The notes under the pieces are model-generated. The model was not told the origin of the DNA, made no database searches, and saw only the letters and a list, made by a program, of their open reading frames with translations. A program made the translations under genes and the position numbers. This document shows positions 44,094 to 53,868 of a stretch of DNA of 57,058 nt, one piece after another; the first letter of the stretch is position 1; the number at the start of each line of letters is the position of its first letter. Origin of the DNA: Clostridium ljungdahlii (GTDB taxonomy: Bacteria > Bacillota > Clostridia > Clostridiales > Clostridiaceae); the NCBI RefSeq assembly GCF_001636845.1, contig NZ_LITT01000014.1, positions 1 through 57,058 on the forward strand. The letters run 5' to 3'.

Positions 44094-45062
44094 TGCTGGA
44101 AATTTAATCCCCATTTTTCTTCTCGCTTCATCCATTATACTAAGTTCCATAAGGGAACACTTATTATACTCATCTGCATTTCCTTTTGTTTGAATAAGTC
44201 TAATTAACTCTTCTACTTCGTAATACATATTCTTATCATATTTATTGATATTTATATCTTCTTCTTTTCCGTTATTATATATAATAGTAATTTCTCTTGT
44301 ATCCGGTATTTCTTTTATAATCATACATCCCTTCTCACCTTGAATTTGACTTGGTAATTTAGAGTTAGTAATCTTAGAGTATAAAAGTTCCCCCTGCATA
44401 TTTTCATATTCAACTATAATGGTTCCAGCACCCTCCACTCCATTTTGTAAAATTACAGAATTTGCATATATACTTTTAGGCATTCCAAATAGCTTAACTA
44501 ATGGATGAACACAATATACCCCAATATCCATTAGTGCCCCATTAGAAAAGATAGGATTAAATGCATTTTCAATAATTCCTTTCTTGAAGTTATCATATCT
44601 AGAGGAATATTGACAATATTGAAATGTAACTCTTCTAATAGTTCCAAGCTTACTAAGGTTATTCTCTATGGCCTTAAACCCCGGATCAAATACAGAACGC
44701 ATTGCCTCTAAAAGAATTACTCCATTTTCTTTAGCTACTTTTATCATCTGCTCTAATTCCTTTTTATTGGATGCTATAGTTTTTTCACACAATACATGTT
44801 TTTTACCCTTTAGCATTTTAATTGACTGAAAAGCATGAAAACTATTTGGACTGGCTATATAAACAGCATCTACTTCTCTACTTGCTGCAAGTTCATCTAA
44901 ATCATCATATGCCAATGCAGCATCGTATTTACTCCCATATTCTAAAGCTCTTTCCTTTGTCCTTGAATACACTGCAGTGAGTTCAAAATTCTTGCATAAC
45001 TTAGCTGCTTCTATGAACTTATCAGTGATTTTATTTGTTCCTATTACAGCAAATTTCACCAT
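44085..45062 (-). CDS. Gfo/Idh/MocA-family oxidoreductase
   Basis: A 325-residue NAD(P)-dependent enzyme. The N-terminal Rossmann part has VIGTNKITDKFIEAA, VYIASPNSFHAFQSIKML and the catalytic-site LCEKTIASNKKEL (EK), and the C-terminal part has GALMDIGVYCVHPLVKLF with the conserved D-x3-H type pattern. Members act on sugars, inositol or trans-dihydrodiols. It is alone in its unit, so the substrate is open. Confidence 0.88.
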   Translation of the reverse strand: MVKFAVIGTNKITDKFIEAAKLCKNFELTAVYSRTKERALEYGSKYDAALAYDDLDELAASREVDAVYIASPNSFHAFQSIKMLKGKKHVLCEKTIASNKKELEQMIKVAKENGVILLEAMRSVFDPGFKAIENNLSKLGTIRRVTFQYCQYSSRYDNFKKGIIENAFNPIFSNGALMDIGVYCVHPLVKLFGMPKSIYANSVILQNGVEGAGTIIVEYENMQGELLYSKITNSKLPSQIQGEKGCMIIKEIPDTREITIIYNNGKEEDININKYDKNMYYEVEELIRLIQTKGNADEYNKCSLMELSIMDEARRKMGIKFPADV

Positions 45063-45099
45063 TATGATTCCCTCCTCTTTTAAATATTTAAATTATATC

Positions 45100-45131
45100 A
45101 AATAAGCTGTTGGATAGCCAACAACTTATTT
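45100..45131 (-). terminator. Hairpin between the oxidoreductase and cyclase genes
   Basis: AAATAAG.TGTTGG and CCAACA.CTTATTT pair over 14 bases with one mismatch and a 4-base loop. It follows the cyclase gene end at 45216 on the minus strand. There is no strong T tract. Confidence 0.55.
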
Positions 45132-45215
45132 ATGTTATTGTTTTTTACTATTAACATACGCTTCAACTTTGTCAATTAAAGGTTGACATACTAATTAATT
45201 AGTGCAGCAATTTAG

Positions 45216-46928
45216 TTATACTACAATTTTATTTCTTCCACTATTCTTAGCTTCATATAATAAATCATCAACAATTTTTATACATTCCATATTTGTATTT
45301 GACTTATTTTCATACAATCCGCCACTTATAGTAACTTTTATTCCATATTCCCATGGAAAAGTATTGATCTTATTTCTGATTCTTTCTCCTATTTCTACTG
45401 ACGCTTTCTGCTTAGTATTAGGTAAAATGACAATAAACTCTTCCCCACCATATCTTCCTGCATAACCCGTATCACCTATACATTTCATTATTATTTTACT
45501 CACATCGCTTAAAACCTTGTCTCCCTGTAAATGCCCATAATTGTCATTAATCAATTTAAAATAATCCACATCAAACATCATTATGCTAAATATTTCACCT
45601 TCATTTATATATTTTTTTATAGCCTTATCTAATATTTTTTCAATATAATTTCTTTTATATAATCCTGTAAGGTCATCTCTAATAAATTTTTCATATATAA
45701 TACGATTTTCTATTTTTAGTTTTTCTGCATTAATTATCTCATCAGAATATTGCATTACAATTACATAGGTTTCTAAAAAAGCAAAAATAAGCATACCTAC
45801 CTGAAAACCATACCTGCCATATATCATCCCATTATTTATGAGTACATCATTTGCTGCTGTAGCAATTAAAGCAATAAATGCCACAAATGATATTATCTCT
45901 TCCTTTTTTCTTGCTTTTTTTACAAAAAATAACAATATGCCAATCAAAATAAATATCAAAATAGCTTCACCTAAAAAAGATAATCTATCGTAAAAAGTAT
46001 TATTAGTTATAAGGCATATAGTGGTAAAGAATATTGAAAAGCAAAATGATATATTAACTAACTTTTTAGGAAAGCCTGGGAACAATTCCTTTAAAAGCAA
46101 AACATAAATCAGTATGTATAAATAGTATGTAATTGCCGCTGTTTTGCTAAGCAATTCAAAAGGCATATTTGGAAAAATGTGCACAATTATTCTTTCATTT
46201 AAAAACAAACACCTTAGCTGTGTAAGCAAGCATAATATAGAAAAATGCAGAAAAAATTTATTATTCTTCAAACGTGTATACAAGCATAAAAATAGCAATT
46301 CTACAATAAATAGGACTCCTATTATAATTAAATCACCACCTGCATTTACTATGAATTTATTCATAATTCTATCCTTAAGACCAAGATCAAAAGGTTTTAA
46401 TACTGGATAAAGGATTCTGTAATTGGATGCTTGAATTACTATATCAGCAGCTCCATTTTGTGCTGTAAAATATGTATAACTTGACAAGTATATAGATTTT
46501 TCTTTCTCATAACTTTTACCTACCTGGCCCACTTGTCCTTGTAAAACGCCATTCACCCAAATCTTTGAAGCTGACAAAAAACTTCCTATTCTAAGCCCAT
46601 AAACAACCCCTTCTGGAAGAAATATTTTCAAATGCACTGTCATATATCCAGTATTTTTCCCGTTTAGCTGTGTTGTCAGTTTATCTGGTAAAATTAAATA
46701 CTTATCAGCTTTTTCATACTTCACTTGTTCTGGTTTAAGAAGTTTATTAACATACAGCTCCAATTGCCCTTCAATCTTTACATTTCCTCTTCGCTCAAAA
46801 TCATAATTGCTTAAATTTAGAATTCCTTTATCTGCCTTAATATGACTATGCATATTAGAATCATTAAAAGCTGGAGATATGCCTACTAACAATGCTATAA
46901 GAATAATAGGTAAAATAAATTTTTTCAT
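45216..46928 (-). CDS. Membrane diguanylate cyclase (7TM and GGDEF)
   Basis: The 570-residue protein has an N-terminal signal, an extracellular beta-rich domain of about 160 residues (residues 30-195), seven membrane segments (about 200-395), a short coil, and a C-terminal GGDEF domain with DDLTGLYKRN, FDVDYFKLINDNYGH and RYGGEEFIVIL. It should make cyclic di-GMP. The inhibitory RxxD site before the active site is not present. The layout is like 7TM-DISM receptors with a bound extracellular ligand. Confidence 0.88.
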   Translation of the reverse strand: MKKFILPIILIALLVGISPAFNDSNMHSHIKADKGILNLSNYDFERRGNVKIEGQLELYVNKLLKPEQVKYEKADKYLILPDKLTTQLNGKNTGYMTVHLKIFLPEGVVYGLRIGSFLSASKIWVNGVLQGQVGQVGKSYEKEKSIYLSSYTYFTAQNGAADIVIQASNYRILYPVLKPFDLGLKDRIMNKFIVNAGGDLIIIGVLFIVELLFLCLYTRLKNNKFFLHFSILCLLTQLRCLFLNERIIVHIFPNMPFELLSKTAAITYYLYILIYVLLLKELFPGFPKKLVNISFCFSIFFTTICLITNNTFYDRLSFLGEAILIFILIGILLFFVKKARKKEEIISFVAFIALIATAANDVLINNGMIYGRYGFQVGMLIFAFLETYVIVMQYSDEIINAEKLKIENRIIYEKFIRDDLTGLYKRNYIEKILDKAIKKYINEGEIFSIMMFDVDYFKLINDNYGHLQGDKVLSDVSKIIMKCIGDTGYAGRYGGEEFIVILPNTKQKASVEIGERIRNKINTFPWEYGIKVTISGGLYENKSNTNMECIKIVDDLLYEAKNSGRNKIVV

Positions 46929-47096
46929 ACGATACCTCCGGTTAACAGTGTATTATTAAAATATTATTACATACTTACTGTATTATCAATGTCACAAATT
47001 AACATACTATTTATATATATTCTTATTATAAATAAAACAAGTGTAAATGTTATTTGTAGTAACCTAACATCTACACCATAGAATAAGCAGCATTTA

Positions 47097-47591
47097 CTAT
47101 TTAGATTTAACTTCGTAATAGGCTGTTTTATGTGTAACAACACTGTCCGAAGTTTTGTTGTTATTATATTGAACAACATCTACCTTATGTTTTCCTACTT
47201 TAAGGGCATCACCTTTAAGATTTATAGAAGATTGGCTTTCTGCCAATTGTTCTTTAGCATTTAGCGCACCATCTACAAATATATAACTTAAATTTTTACC
47301 ATTAAAGCCACTTGTATTTACTCCAATTTGTTCAATTTGAGTATTTTTATCTGCATATATAACTGGGACAGCTCCATTTTGCGATGTACCAGACGGAGTA
47401 GAAATATAAAAGGTACCTGTACCCATATCAGCCTGTAGATTTTTAGGAATTTGCATAACGTCATTTTTTGCTTGTTCTGTTGCATTTTTTGCTTTATCCT
47501 TCACCTCAGTAACACTCTTTTGAATTCCACAGCCTACCAAATTTATAATAAGCAATGAAATTGCCATAATTAAAGAAAGCTTTTTTTTCAT
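47097..47591 (-). CDS. Hypothetical lipoprotein
   Basis: A 164-residue protein with a lipoprotein signal (MKKKLSLIMAISLLIINLVG followed by the lipobox cysteine). The mature part has a lysine/alanine-rich helix (VTEVKDKAKNATEQAKNDV), then a beta-rich domain of about 100 residues ending in YYEVKSK. The family is not recognised. The 46929-47096 gap has only AT-rich sequence and possible promoter elements. Confidence 0.65.
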   Translation of the reverse strand: MKKKLSLIMAISLLIINLVGCGIQKSVTEVKDKAKNATEQAKNDVMQIPKNLQADMGTGTFYISTPSGTSQNGAVPVIYADKNTQIEQIGVNTSGFNGKNLSYIFVDGALNAKEQLAESQSSINLKGDALKVGKHKVDVVQYNNNKTSDSVVTHKTAYYEVKSK

Positions 47592-47611
47592 TTAAACATC
47601 TCCTTTGCCTT

Positions 47612-47682
47612 AGGCATTTGAAGGAAAATAACAAGTCAAAAATAGGCTAGCATACTGACTGGTTATTTCTTTGGAAATGCCT
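47612..47682 (-). repeat. AGGCAT hairpin repeat, complete copy
   Basis: Arms of about 27 bases (47612-47638 and 47656-47682) begin AGGCATTTGAAGG and end ATGCCT and pair with few mismatches. The right arm with its flank recurs at 44052. Position is between the amidohydrolase end and the lipoprotein start. Confidence 0.6.
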
Positions 47683-47750
47683 TATACATAATAATATATT
47701 TTTATTATGCTTATTTCTCAAAATAATATTAATTTCAATATTTTATATAA

Positions 47751-47787
47751 GGAAAAAACGGATAGTTTTACTCTATCCGTTTTTTCC
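47751..47787 (-). terminator. Bidirectional terminator after the amidohydrolase gene
   Basis: GGAAAAAACGGATAG and CTATCCGTTTTTTCC pair perfectly around a 7-base loop. The A/T runs at the outer part of the stem allow termination on both strands. It lies 22 bases after the stop at 47809. Confidence 0.88.
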
Positions 47788-47808
47788 TTATATATATTTA
47801 ACTTTTCT

Positions 47809-49113
47809 TTAGAAAAATTTAATTATACTATTTTTAATGCTATTTATTTTATCTATAATATCATCAATATCTATACCTATGAGTTTTCTACTCTTTACAA
47901 GGACTTTACCATTTATAATTACTGTATCCACATTTGCTGGATTGGCAGAATAAACTACCGCTGAATAATAATCATATATAGGCTGCATATTAATGGAGTT
48001 GGTTTCTATTATAACTAAGTCCGCATTTTTTCCCTTCTCAATAGATCCTATAGTTTTATCCATATTCAATGCTCTTGCACCGCCAATGGTTGCCATTTCA
48101 ACTATTTCAGAAGCTGGTAAAAGAGTTCTATCTCTATTAACCAGTTTATGAATTTTCCCAACAAGAGACATTTGAGTTATTATATCAAGAGTATTGCCAC
48201 TCATTGGTCCATCAGTTCCAAGTCCTATTTTCATACCTCTTTTATACATTTTAACTGCTGGTGAAACTCCCTTTGCTCCCTTTGAATTTGCACCTATATT
48301 GTGAGCTATTCCAATTTTAGTTTTGCAAACAATCTCCAAATCCTCATTGGTTATATTTATTAAATGTGCTGCTACAAAATTTTCATCTAAAATTCCTATA
48401 CTATTTAAATATTGTACAGGTGTCATGTTGTATTCTTTTTTATACTTTTCAGTTTCATAATCCATTTCTGCCACATGCATCATCATTGGAATACCGTATT
48501 TTTGAGAAATATTATGTGCTTTTACTAAATGCTCAGTATCATTACTATAGGGAGCATGAGGTGCTATTGCTGGAGTTATTAATTCTTCTTTTCCCCAATT
48601 TTTTATAAATTCATCAGCATATTCAATTCCTCCATAGGATTCTTTAGAATCTGGTGATGGAAAATTAAGTACTGTTTCACCTAGTACTGCACGGATTCCC
48701 ATTTTCTTTGCGGCCTTTGCAACTTCATCTTCAAAGTAATACATATCAGCTAATGTTGTAACTCCTCCTAATAGCATTTCTGCTATTCCAGCTCTTGCTC
48801 CTTCATAAACAAACTTGCTATCGACAAACTTGCTTTCAAGTGGAAATATATACTTCTTAAGCCTGTCAGCTAAATCATCTCCAAGACTTCTAAATGGCAG
48901 CATTGATGCATGAGTATGGGTATTTACCATGCCAGGCATTAATATTCCGTTATTTCCATCTATTACTTTCTCTCCATCATACTTTTTTAAAAGTTCACTT
49001 TTTCCTATATCCTCAATTATACTTCCATTTACAACTACTACTCCATTTTCTATTACTTCTTTTTCTTTATTCATAGTAATTATATTTACATTTTTTATTA
49101 TTGTTCTATTCAT
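47809..49113 (-). CDS. Amidohydrolase, methylthioadenosine/S-adenosylhomocysteine deaminase type
   Basis: The 434-residue metal-dependent enzyme has VNTHTHASMLPFRSLGDDL (HxH site) near residue 57, HAPYSNDTEHL near residue 182, the MMHVAEMDYE metal histidine near residue 207 and GLGTDGPMSGN with the catalytic aspartate near residue 305. MtaD/SsnA/TrzA relatives deaminate adenine nucleosides or hydrolyse chlorinated triazines. The ATG at 49113 follows AGGATG; the frame to 49152 overlaps the upstream gene. It follows adenine deaminase on the same strand, which fits purine salvage. Confidence 0.85.
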   Translation of the reverse strand: MNRTIIKNVNIITMNKEKEVIENGVVVVNGSIIEDIGKSELLKKYDGEKVIDGNNGILMPGMVNTHTHASMLPFRSLGDDLADRLKKYIFPLESKFVDSKFVYEGARAGIAEMLLGGVTTLADMYYFEDEVAKAAKKMGIRAVLGETVLNFPSPDSKESYGGIEYADEFIKNWGKEELITPAIAPHAPYSNDTEHLVKAHNISQKYGIPMMMHVAEMDYETEKYKKEYNMTPVQYLNSIGILDENFVAAHLINITNEDLEIVCKTKIGIAHNIGANSKGAKGVSPAVKMYKRGMKIGLGTDGPMSGNTLDIITQMSLVGKIHKLVNRDRTLLPASEIVEMATIGGARALNMDKTIGSIEKGKNADLVIIETNSINMQPIYDYYSAVVYSANPANVDTVIINGKVLVKSRKLIGIDIDDIIDKINSIKNSIIKFF

Positions 49114-49144
49114 GCAATCATCCTCGTATAAATAATTTTTATAT

Positions 49145-50845
49145 TTATTCACAAAATAAACTTACTATTTCCTGGGTATTAACTCTTATAAGACCTTTAT
49201 CTGTAATTTTTAGTTCTGGGCTTACTGGAAGAGATAGCGTACTAAAAGACATTATTTCATTATTATGTTTATATCCAAGTTTCTTTAATGCCATCCTCAC
49301 TTCTTTTAAATTTAAAGCTATGGACTCGATTGGTTCTTCAGACAATATACCACCAACAGGAAGAGTTAGGCTTGCTACAACTTTTCCATCCAAAGCTGCA
49401 CAATAGCCGCCATTATTCTTAATAACCCAATTTGCTGCTGCTTTCATATCTTCTGCATTTCTTCCCATTACCATTAAATTATGATGGTCATGCGCATAGC
49501 TAGAAGCAACTGCTCCTCTTTGGATTATGCTGCCTGAAACAAGTCCATAAGATCTTTTTTTAGTATTATCATATCTATTGAAAACTGTAATAAGTGCATG
49601 CTTAGAAGTTTCAAAAGAAAGCCTCCAGTCTTTCACTTCTACAAGATCACTTTCTTCTTTTGTAAATGTACTATCACTTTGAACCTTCATTATTCTACAT
49701 TTTACTTTACCCTCTTTTACAGGTGCTTTAACTGAAAAATCCGAGTCACTAACTGGATTCATCTTTATGCTTTTATAAAAATTCTCTGGAAATTCATGTT
49801 CTTTTTTCTGGCTAATATACTTACATGCAAGTTGGCCATTTTTATATACTTCATTTATACTAAATGATTTTAAATCATCCAATAAAATAAAATCAGCTAT
49901 CTTTCCAGGTGCAATGCTCCCTCTATCATAAAAATTCATTCTTCTTGCTGGAATAAAAGTACTTGCATAAACAGCCATTTCCGGCTTCATGCCCATGTCA
50001 ATAGCTTTTTTAACAAGCCCATTCAAATGTGAAGTAATTAATTTATCTGCCATTGTATCATCAGTAACAAAGCAAAAGTGCTCATATAGATCATTGGAAA
50101 TTAAATATTCCATGTTTTCTTTCGTCATTGATTTTTCCTGAATTTCTAAAAACATGCCATTTGATATCTTTTCCTCAATGGATTTTGGATTTTGCTGGGT
50201 GTGGTCTGCATCTACCCCTTGATATATGTATCTCGCTAGATCAAGTCCTGATATTTTAGGACAGTGACCTTCTATTTTGAAGTGAGGTTTTTCTCTTCTT
50301 ATCAATTTAATTATATCATTTATAAGTGAATCTTCACTATAAACTAAATCCTTAAAATTCATAACTTCACCAATGCACCATATACGGTCATTTTTTATAA
50401 GTTCTGATACTTCTTTTATACCTATTTGTCCACCTGTAGTTTCAAGTTTAACTGATGTTGATGGTACAGAACTTGGAATGCCATAAAATATATCCATTAT
50501 ATGCTGCCTGTCAGAATTTATCATAGCTTTTATGCCTTCTATTCCAAATACATTTGCAATTTCGTGTGGGTCAGCAACAACTGTTGTAACTCCATTCTTA
50601 ATGACAGCATTTGCAAAGTTCGTTGGTGTAGTCATTGAACTTTCAATATGCATATGTATATCAATAAGGCCAGGTATTAGATATTTCTTATTACCTTCTA
50701 TAATCTTTCTTGCACTTATTTTTTCATGACAATCATTACCTATATATAAAAACCTTCCATTTAATATTGATACATCACCGTATATAAATTTTTTAAAATA
50801 AGCATTAAAAATATAAACATTTTTTATGATTAGATCTGCTTTCAT
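49145..50845 (-). CDS. ade: Adenine deaminase
   Basis: The 566-residue enzyme has an N-terminal amidohydrolase barrel (IDIHMHIESSMTTPTNFANA metal site, VADPHEIANVFGI, GHCPKISG, FVTDDTM) and the C-terminal Ade domain (HALITVFNRY, SYAHDHHNLMVMG, GGYCAALDGKVVASLTLPVG). It turns adenine into hypoxanthine. I use the ATG at 50845 after AAAGGTG; a longer frame to 50911 would pass through a hairpin. It lies downstream of a polyamine-type ABC operon. Confidence 0.92.
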   Translation of the reverse strand: MKADLIIKNVYIFNAYFKKFIYGDVSILNGRFLYIGNDCHEKISARKIIEGNKKYLIPGLIDIHMHIESSMTTPTNFANAVIKNGVTTVVADPHEIANVFGIEGIKAMINSDRQHIMDIFYGIPSSVPSTSVKLETTGGQIGIKEVSELIKNDRIWCIGEVMNFKDLVYSEDSLINDIIKLIRREKPHFKIEGHCPKISGLDLARYIYQGVDADHTQQNPKSIEEKISNGMFLEIQEKSMTKENMEYLISNDLYEHFCFVTDDTMADKLITSHLNGLVKKAIDMGMKPEMAVYASTFIPARRMNFYDRGSIAPGKIADFILLDDLKSFSINEVYKNGQLACKYISQKKEHEFPENFYKSIKMNPVSDSDFSVKAPVKEGKVKCRIMKVQSDSTFTKEESDLVEVKDWRLSFETSKHALITVFNRYDNTKKRSYGLVSGSIIQRGAVASSYAHDHHNLMVMGRNAEDMKAAANWVIKNNGGYCAALDGKVVASLTLPVGGILSEEPIESIALNLKEVRMALKKLGYKHNNEIMSFSTLSLPVSPELKITDKGLIRVNTQEIVSLFCE

Positions 50846-50870
50846 ATGATCACCTTTCTTAAACGTAAAT

Positions 50871-50928
50871 AAGGCATCTGAAAAAATAAGTTCATCAGCA
50901 TATGGATTCATTATTTTTCAGATGCCTT
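50871..50928 (-). repeat. AGGCAT hairpin between the ABC operon and adenine deaminase
   Basis: AAGGCATCTGAAAAAATAA (50871-50889) pairs with TTATTTTTCAGATGCCTT (50911-50928) with one extra A. The loop holds GCATATGGAT. It resembles the hairpin at 47612 and probably acts as a terminator or processing site after the potD-like gene. Confidence 0.65.
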
Positions 50929-50944
50929 CTATTTAAAATTAAAA

Positions 50945-52003
50945 CTAATTATTGTAAATTTTATTCCACTTATCAATCCAGTCTTTATTGTTCTTATTTA
51001 TAAATTTAAAATCCAAAACATTTGATTTTTCAACTTCATCTCCATATGTTAGGCCCTGTGTTTCCGTACCTTGTAATTTTACATCGCTGTTAACTGGTGA
51101 TTCGCCTACATCTTTAGATGTTTTTTGTTCAACTTCTGCACTTAATACATAATTTATAAATTTCAATGCTAACTCTTTATTTTTTGAACTCTTTACTATA
51201 TTTACAGTATTAAAGTTAAGATATGCTCCTTCGCCTGGATCAACAAATTTTACTGAAGGAACTGCTTTTTTAATTGAACCATAAACAAAATCCGCAGCAA
51301 CTGCAGCTGTTATTTCTCCATTAGAAAACATATTTACAAGATCAGAAGATTTAGTATATGTCTTAACTACATTTGGCTTTAAAGCTTGAAGTGATTTAAA
51401 TGCATCTGCACAATTATCACTTGTCACATCAACACCATCCTTCTTTGAGGCTGCACAAACCATAGCAGGTCCAAATGTTGTTGTTATATCTGGTATTGCT
51501 ATTTTACCCTTAAAATCAGGACTCCATAAATCTTTCCATGAAGCTATATTTCCACTTACTTTTTCAGGATTATAAACTATAGCTGCTCTATTTAAAGTAT
51601 ATGCTGGACCATATCCTTCAGTTATAAACTTTTGTGCCTTAGGTATTACTTTCTTTGCATTTGGTACTTTACTATAATCAATTTTTTCAAATAATCCATC
51701 TTGTATGCCTTCTTCAGAAAAAGATTCTGCAAGGTACATTATATCAACGTTACTGTTTGGATTATTTTTGAGTTTAGTTAATCTTTCTCCATTATTTCCT
51801 GTTTCCAAAACTATTTTTACATTGTTTGCTTTCTCAAAAGGCTTAAAAACATCTTTTTGAAGGGCATCTTCATTTAACCCCCATGTTGATATTACAAGCT
51901 GCTTTTGATCATTTTTTGAATCTGTACTTTGCGCTGCACTTCCACATCCAGAAAGGGTTGATAGCAAAAATATGGATGCTAAAGCTAAAGGTAATTTTTT
52001 CAT
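50945..52003 (-). CDS. potD: Spermidine/putrescine-type ABC substrate-binding lipoprotein
   Basis: A 352-residue lipoprotein (signal MKKLPLALASIFLLSTLSG then Cys) of the PotD/iron-ABC branch: LVISTWGLNEDALQKDVFKP, AAVAADFVYGSIKK, and GEGAYLNFNTVNIVK. It follows potA by three bases. Binding residues for the exact ligand cannot be read, and since adenine deaminase follows, a nitrogenous ligand other than polyamine is possible. Confidence 0.8.
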   Translation of the reverse strand: MKKLPLALASIFLLSTLSGCGSAAQSTDSKNDQKQLVISTWGLNEDALQKDVFKPFEKANNVKIVLETGNNGERLTKLKNNPNSNVDIMYLAESFSEEGIQDGLFEKIDYSKVPNAKKVIPKAQKFITEGYGPAYTLNRAAIVYNPEKVSGNIASWKDLWSPDFKGKIAIPDITTTFGPAMVCAASKKDGVDVTSDNCADAFKSLQALKPNVVKTYTKSSDLVNMFSNGEITAAVAADFVYGSIKKAVPSVKFVDPGEGAYLNFNTVNIVKSSKNKELALKFINYVLSAEVEQKTSKDVGESPVNSDVKLQGTETQGLTYGDEVEKSNVLDFKFINKNNKDWIDKWNKIYNN

Positions 52004-52006
52004 TTT

Positions 52007-53068
52007 TTATTCCTCCTCAGATTTTTTAACAATTATTAATTTATTTGAAGGTAAATAAAGCTTTACCTCATTTCCAATATCATACACTTCATCATTTCCA
52101 TTGTTTACAATAATTGATCCAAGCTTTGTATTGACAGAATATTGGTATGCTTTTCCCAAATATGTTCTAATTTCGATTGTTCCATCTAGTATATTTTTAT
52201 TGCCTGTAAAATCAGATGCTAATATTTTAATATCATCAGGTCTTATAGTAGCTTTTATTTTACCAGGAACATCTTCATGATTTTTAATGTGAATTTCAAT
52301 ATTGTGATCTGCATTAAATACATCATCTTTAACATATTCTAAGTCAATAAAATTTTCGAATCCTACAAACTTTGCAACAAATTCTGTATTAGGCTTTGAA
52401 TATATTTTTTCTGGAGTATCATATTGTTCAATTGCACCTTTATTCATTACTGCAACTTTATCTGATATGGAAAAACATTCTTCTTGATCATGAGTTACAA
52501 AAACAGTTGTAATTCCAAAACGCTGCTGTAATTTCCTAATTTCTACCCTCATTTTCAACCTCAATTTAGCATCTAAATTACTAAGTGGCTCATCCAGCAA
52601 AAGAAGATCAGGTTTTATAACAAGTGCTCTAGCTATAGCAACTCTCTGTCTTTGTCCTCCTGACAATTCTGCAGGATACCTTTTGCCATATTCTTTTAAA
52701 TCTACTATTTCAAGAAATTTGTTAACTGACTCAGTTATAGTTTTTTTATCTACATTTCTCATCTTAAGTCCAAAAGCTATATTATCAAAAACATTGAGAT
52801 GAGGGAAAAGTGCATAACTTTGAAATACCATTCCAAAATTTCTCTTATTAACAGGTATTTTAGTATAATCCTTACCATCAAATATAAATTGACCACCTGT
52901 TGGCTCTAAAAAGCCGCTTATTACTCTCAATGTAGTAGTCTTTCCACACCCGCTTGGTCCAAGAAGTGAAACCAACTTTCCCTTTTCAATATCAAGGTTT
53001 AATTTTTTTAATATATTTGTTTTTCCATCATAAGAAACTGCAATATCTTTTAAATTTATTAAAGCCAT
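52007..53068 (-). CDS. potA: Spermidine/putrescine-type ABC ATPase
   Basis: The 353-residue ATPase has Walker A GPSGCGKTT near residue 37, Q-loop FQSYALFPHL, signature LSGGQRQRVAIARAL, Walker B LLLLDEPLSNLDAK and the C-terminal TOBE regulatory domain (residues 240-350). This is the PotA/MalK-type importer subunit. Confidence 0.9.
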   Translation of the reverse strand: MALINLKDIAVSYDGKTNILKKLNLDIEKGKLVSLLGPSGCGKTTTLRVISGFLEPTGGQFIFDGKDYTKIPVNKRNFGMVFQSYALFPHLNVFDNIAFGLKMRNVDKKTITESVNKFLEIVDLKEYGKRYPAELSGGQRQRVAIARALVIKPDLLLLDEPLSNLDAKLRLKMRVEIRKLQQRFGITTVFVTHDQEECFSISDKVAVMNKGAIEQYDTPEKIYSKPNTEFVAKFVGFENFIDLEYVKDDVFNADHNIEIHIKNHEDVPGKIKATIRPDDIKILASDFTGNKNILDGTIEIRTYLGKAYQYSVNTKLGSIIVNNGNDEVYDIGNEVKLYLPSNKLIIVKKSEEE

Positions 53069-53084
53069 GTAGCACCTCCATATT

Positions 53085-53867
53085 TTATTTTGTAAAATAA
53101 TTTAATCCCAAAGTTTTCTCAACAATAAACATTATTATAATAGTCATAAACATCAATATGACTGAAAGAGCTGAAACACTAGGGTCATAATTGTATTCAA
53201 CATAACTCATCATACTTATTGGCAGCGTACTGACTCCCGGTCCTGTTAAAAATATAGATACAGGTACATTATTGAAGGAATTTATAAATGCCAACATAAA
53301 GGCTGCAATTATACCAGATGTTATATTTGGCATGACAACTAGGAAAAATGTTTTTATTCTAGAAGCTCCAAGACTTATAGCAGCTTCTTCAATAGAATAA
53401 TCCAATCCTCCAAGACTTGAGCCAATGACCCTTATTATATATGGAATTACTATAACAACATGTCCAATTAATAAGCTAGTTAAAATATTCATTTTAAGAG
53501 TGATTGTTATAAATCTAAAAAGTGCAAATCCAAGTACTATTCCTGGTATTGTAACTGGTGATAGAAATATATTGTTAATAAACTTTTTCCCTTTAAAATC
53601 ATTTCTACTAATCACATAACAGGCAGGTATTCCAACAATAAGTGCAATTAAAGTAGCAGCTATGGATACTTCCAAACTTATACCTAACGTACTCATAAAA
53701 GTTGGTGACTGAAAAACATGTATAAACCACCTTATTCCAATATGCTTAGGTGGAAATGCTATGAAATTATCTGTTCCAAAAGCGGTTACAGCAACTATCA
53801 AAAGCGGTCCAAATAAAAATATGTATACAAGAAATACGAATAATGTAAGCAACTTATTTTTTTTCAT
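53085..53867 (-). CDS. potC: Spermidine/putrescine-type ABC permease, PotC
   Basis: The 260-residue permease has six segments and the ATPase-contacting EAA loop (EEAAISLGASRIKTFFLVVMP near residue 170). The ATG at 53867 lies five bases after GGGGTG and just after the preceding stop; the frame to 53924 overlaps that gene. Confidence 0.87.
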   Translation of the reverse strand: MKKNKLLTLFVFLVYIFLFGPLLIVAVTAFGTDNFIAFPPKHIGIRWFIHVFQSPTFMSTLGISLEVSIAATLIALIVGIPACYVISRNDFKGKKFINNIFLSPVTIPGIVLGFALFRFITITLKMNILTSLLIGHVVIVIPYIIRVIGSSLGGLDYSIEEAAISLGASRIKTFFLVVMPNITSGIIAAFMLAFINSFNNVPVSIFLTGPGVSTLPISMMSYVEYNYDPSVSALSVILMFMTIIIMFIVEKTLGLNYFTK

Positions 53868-53868
53868 T

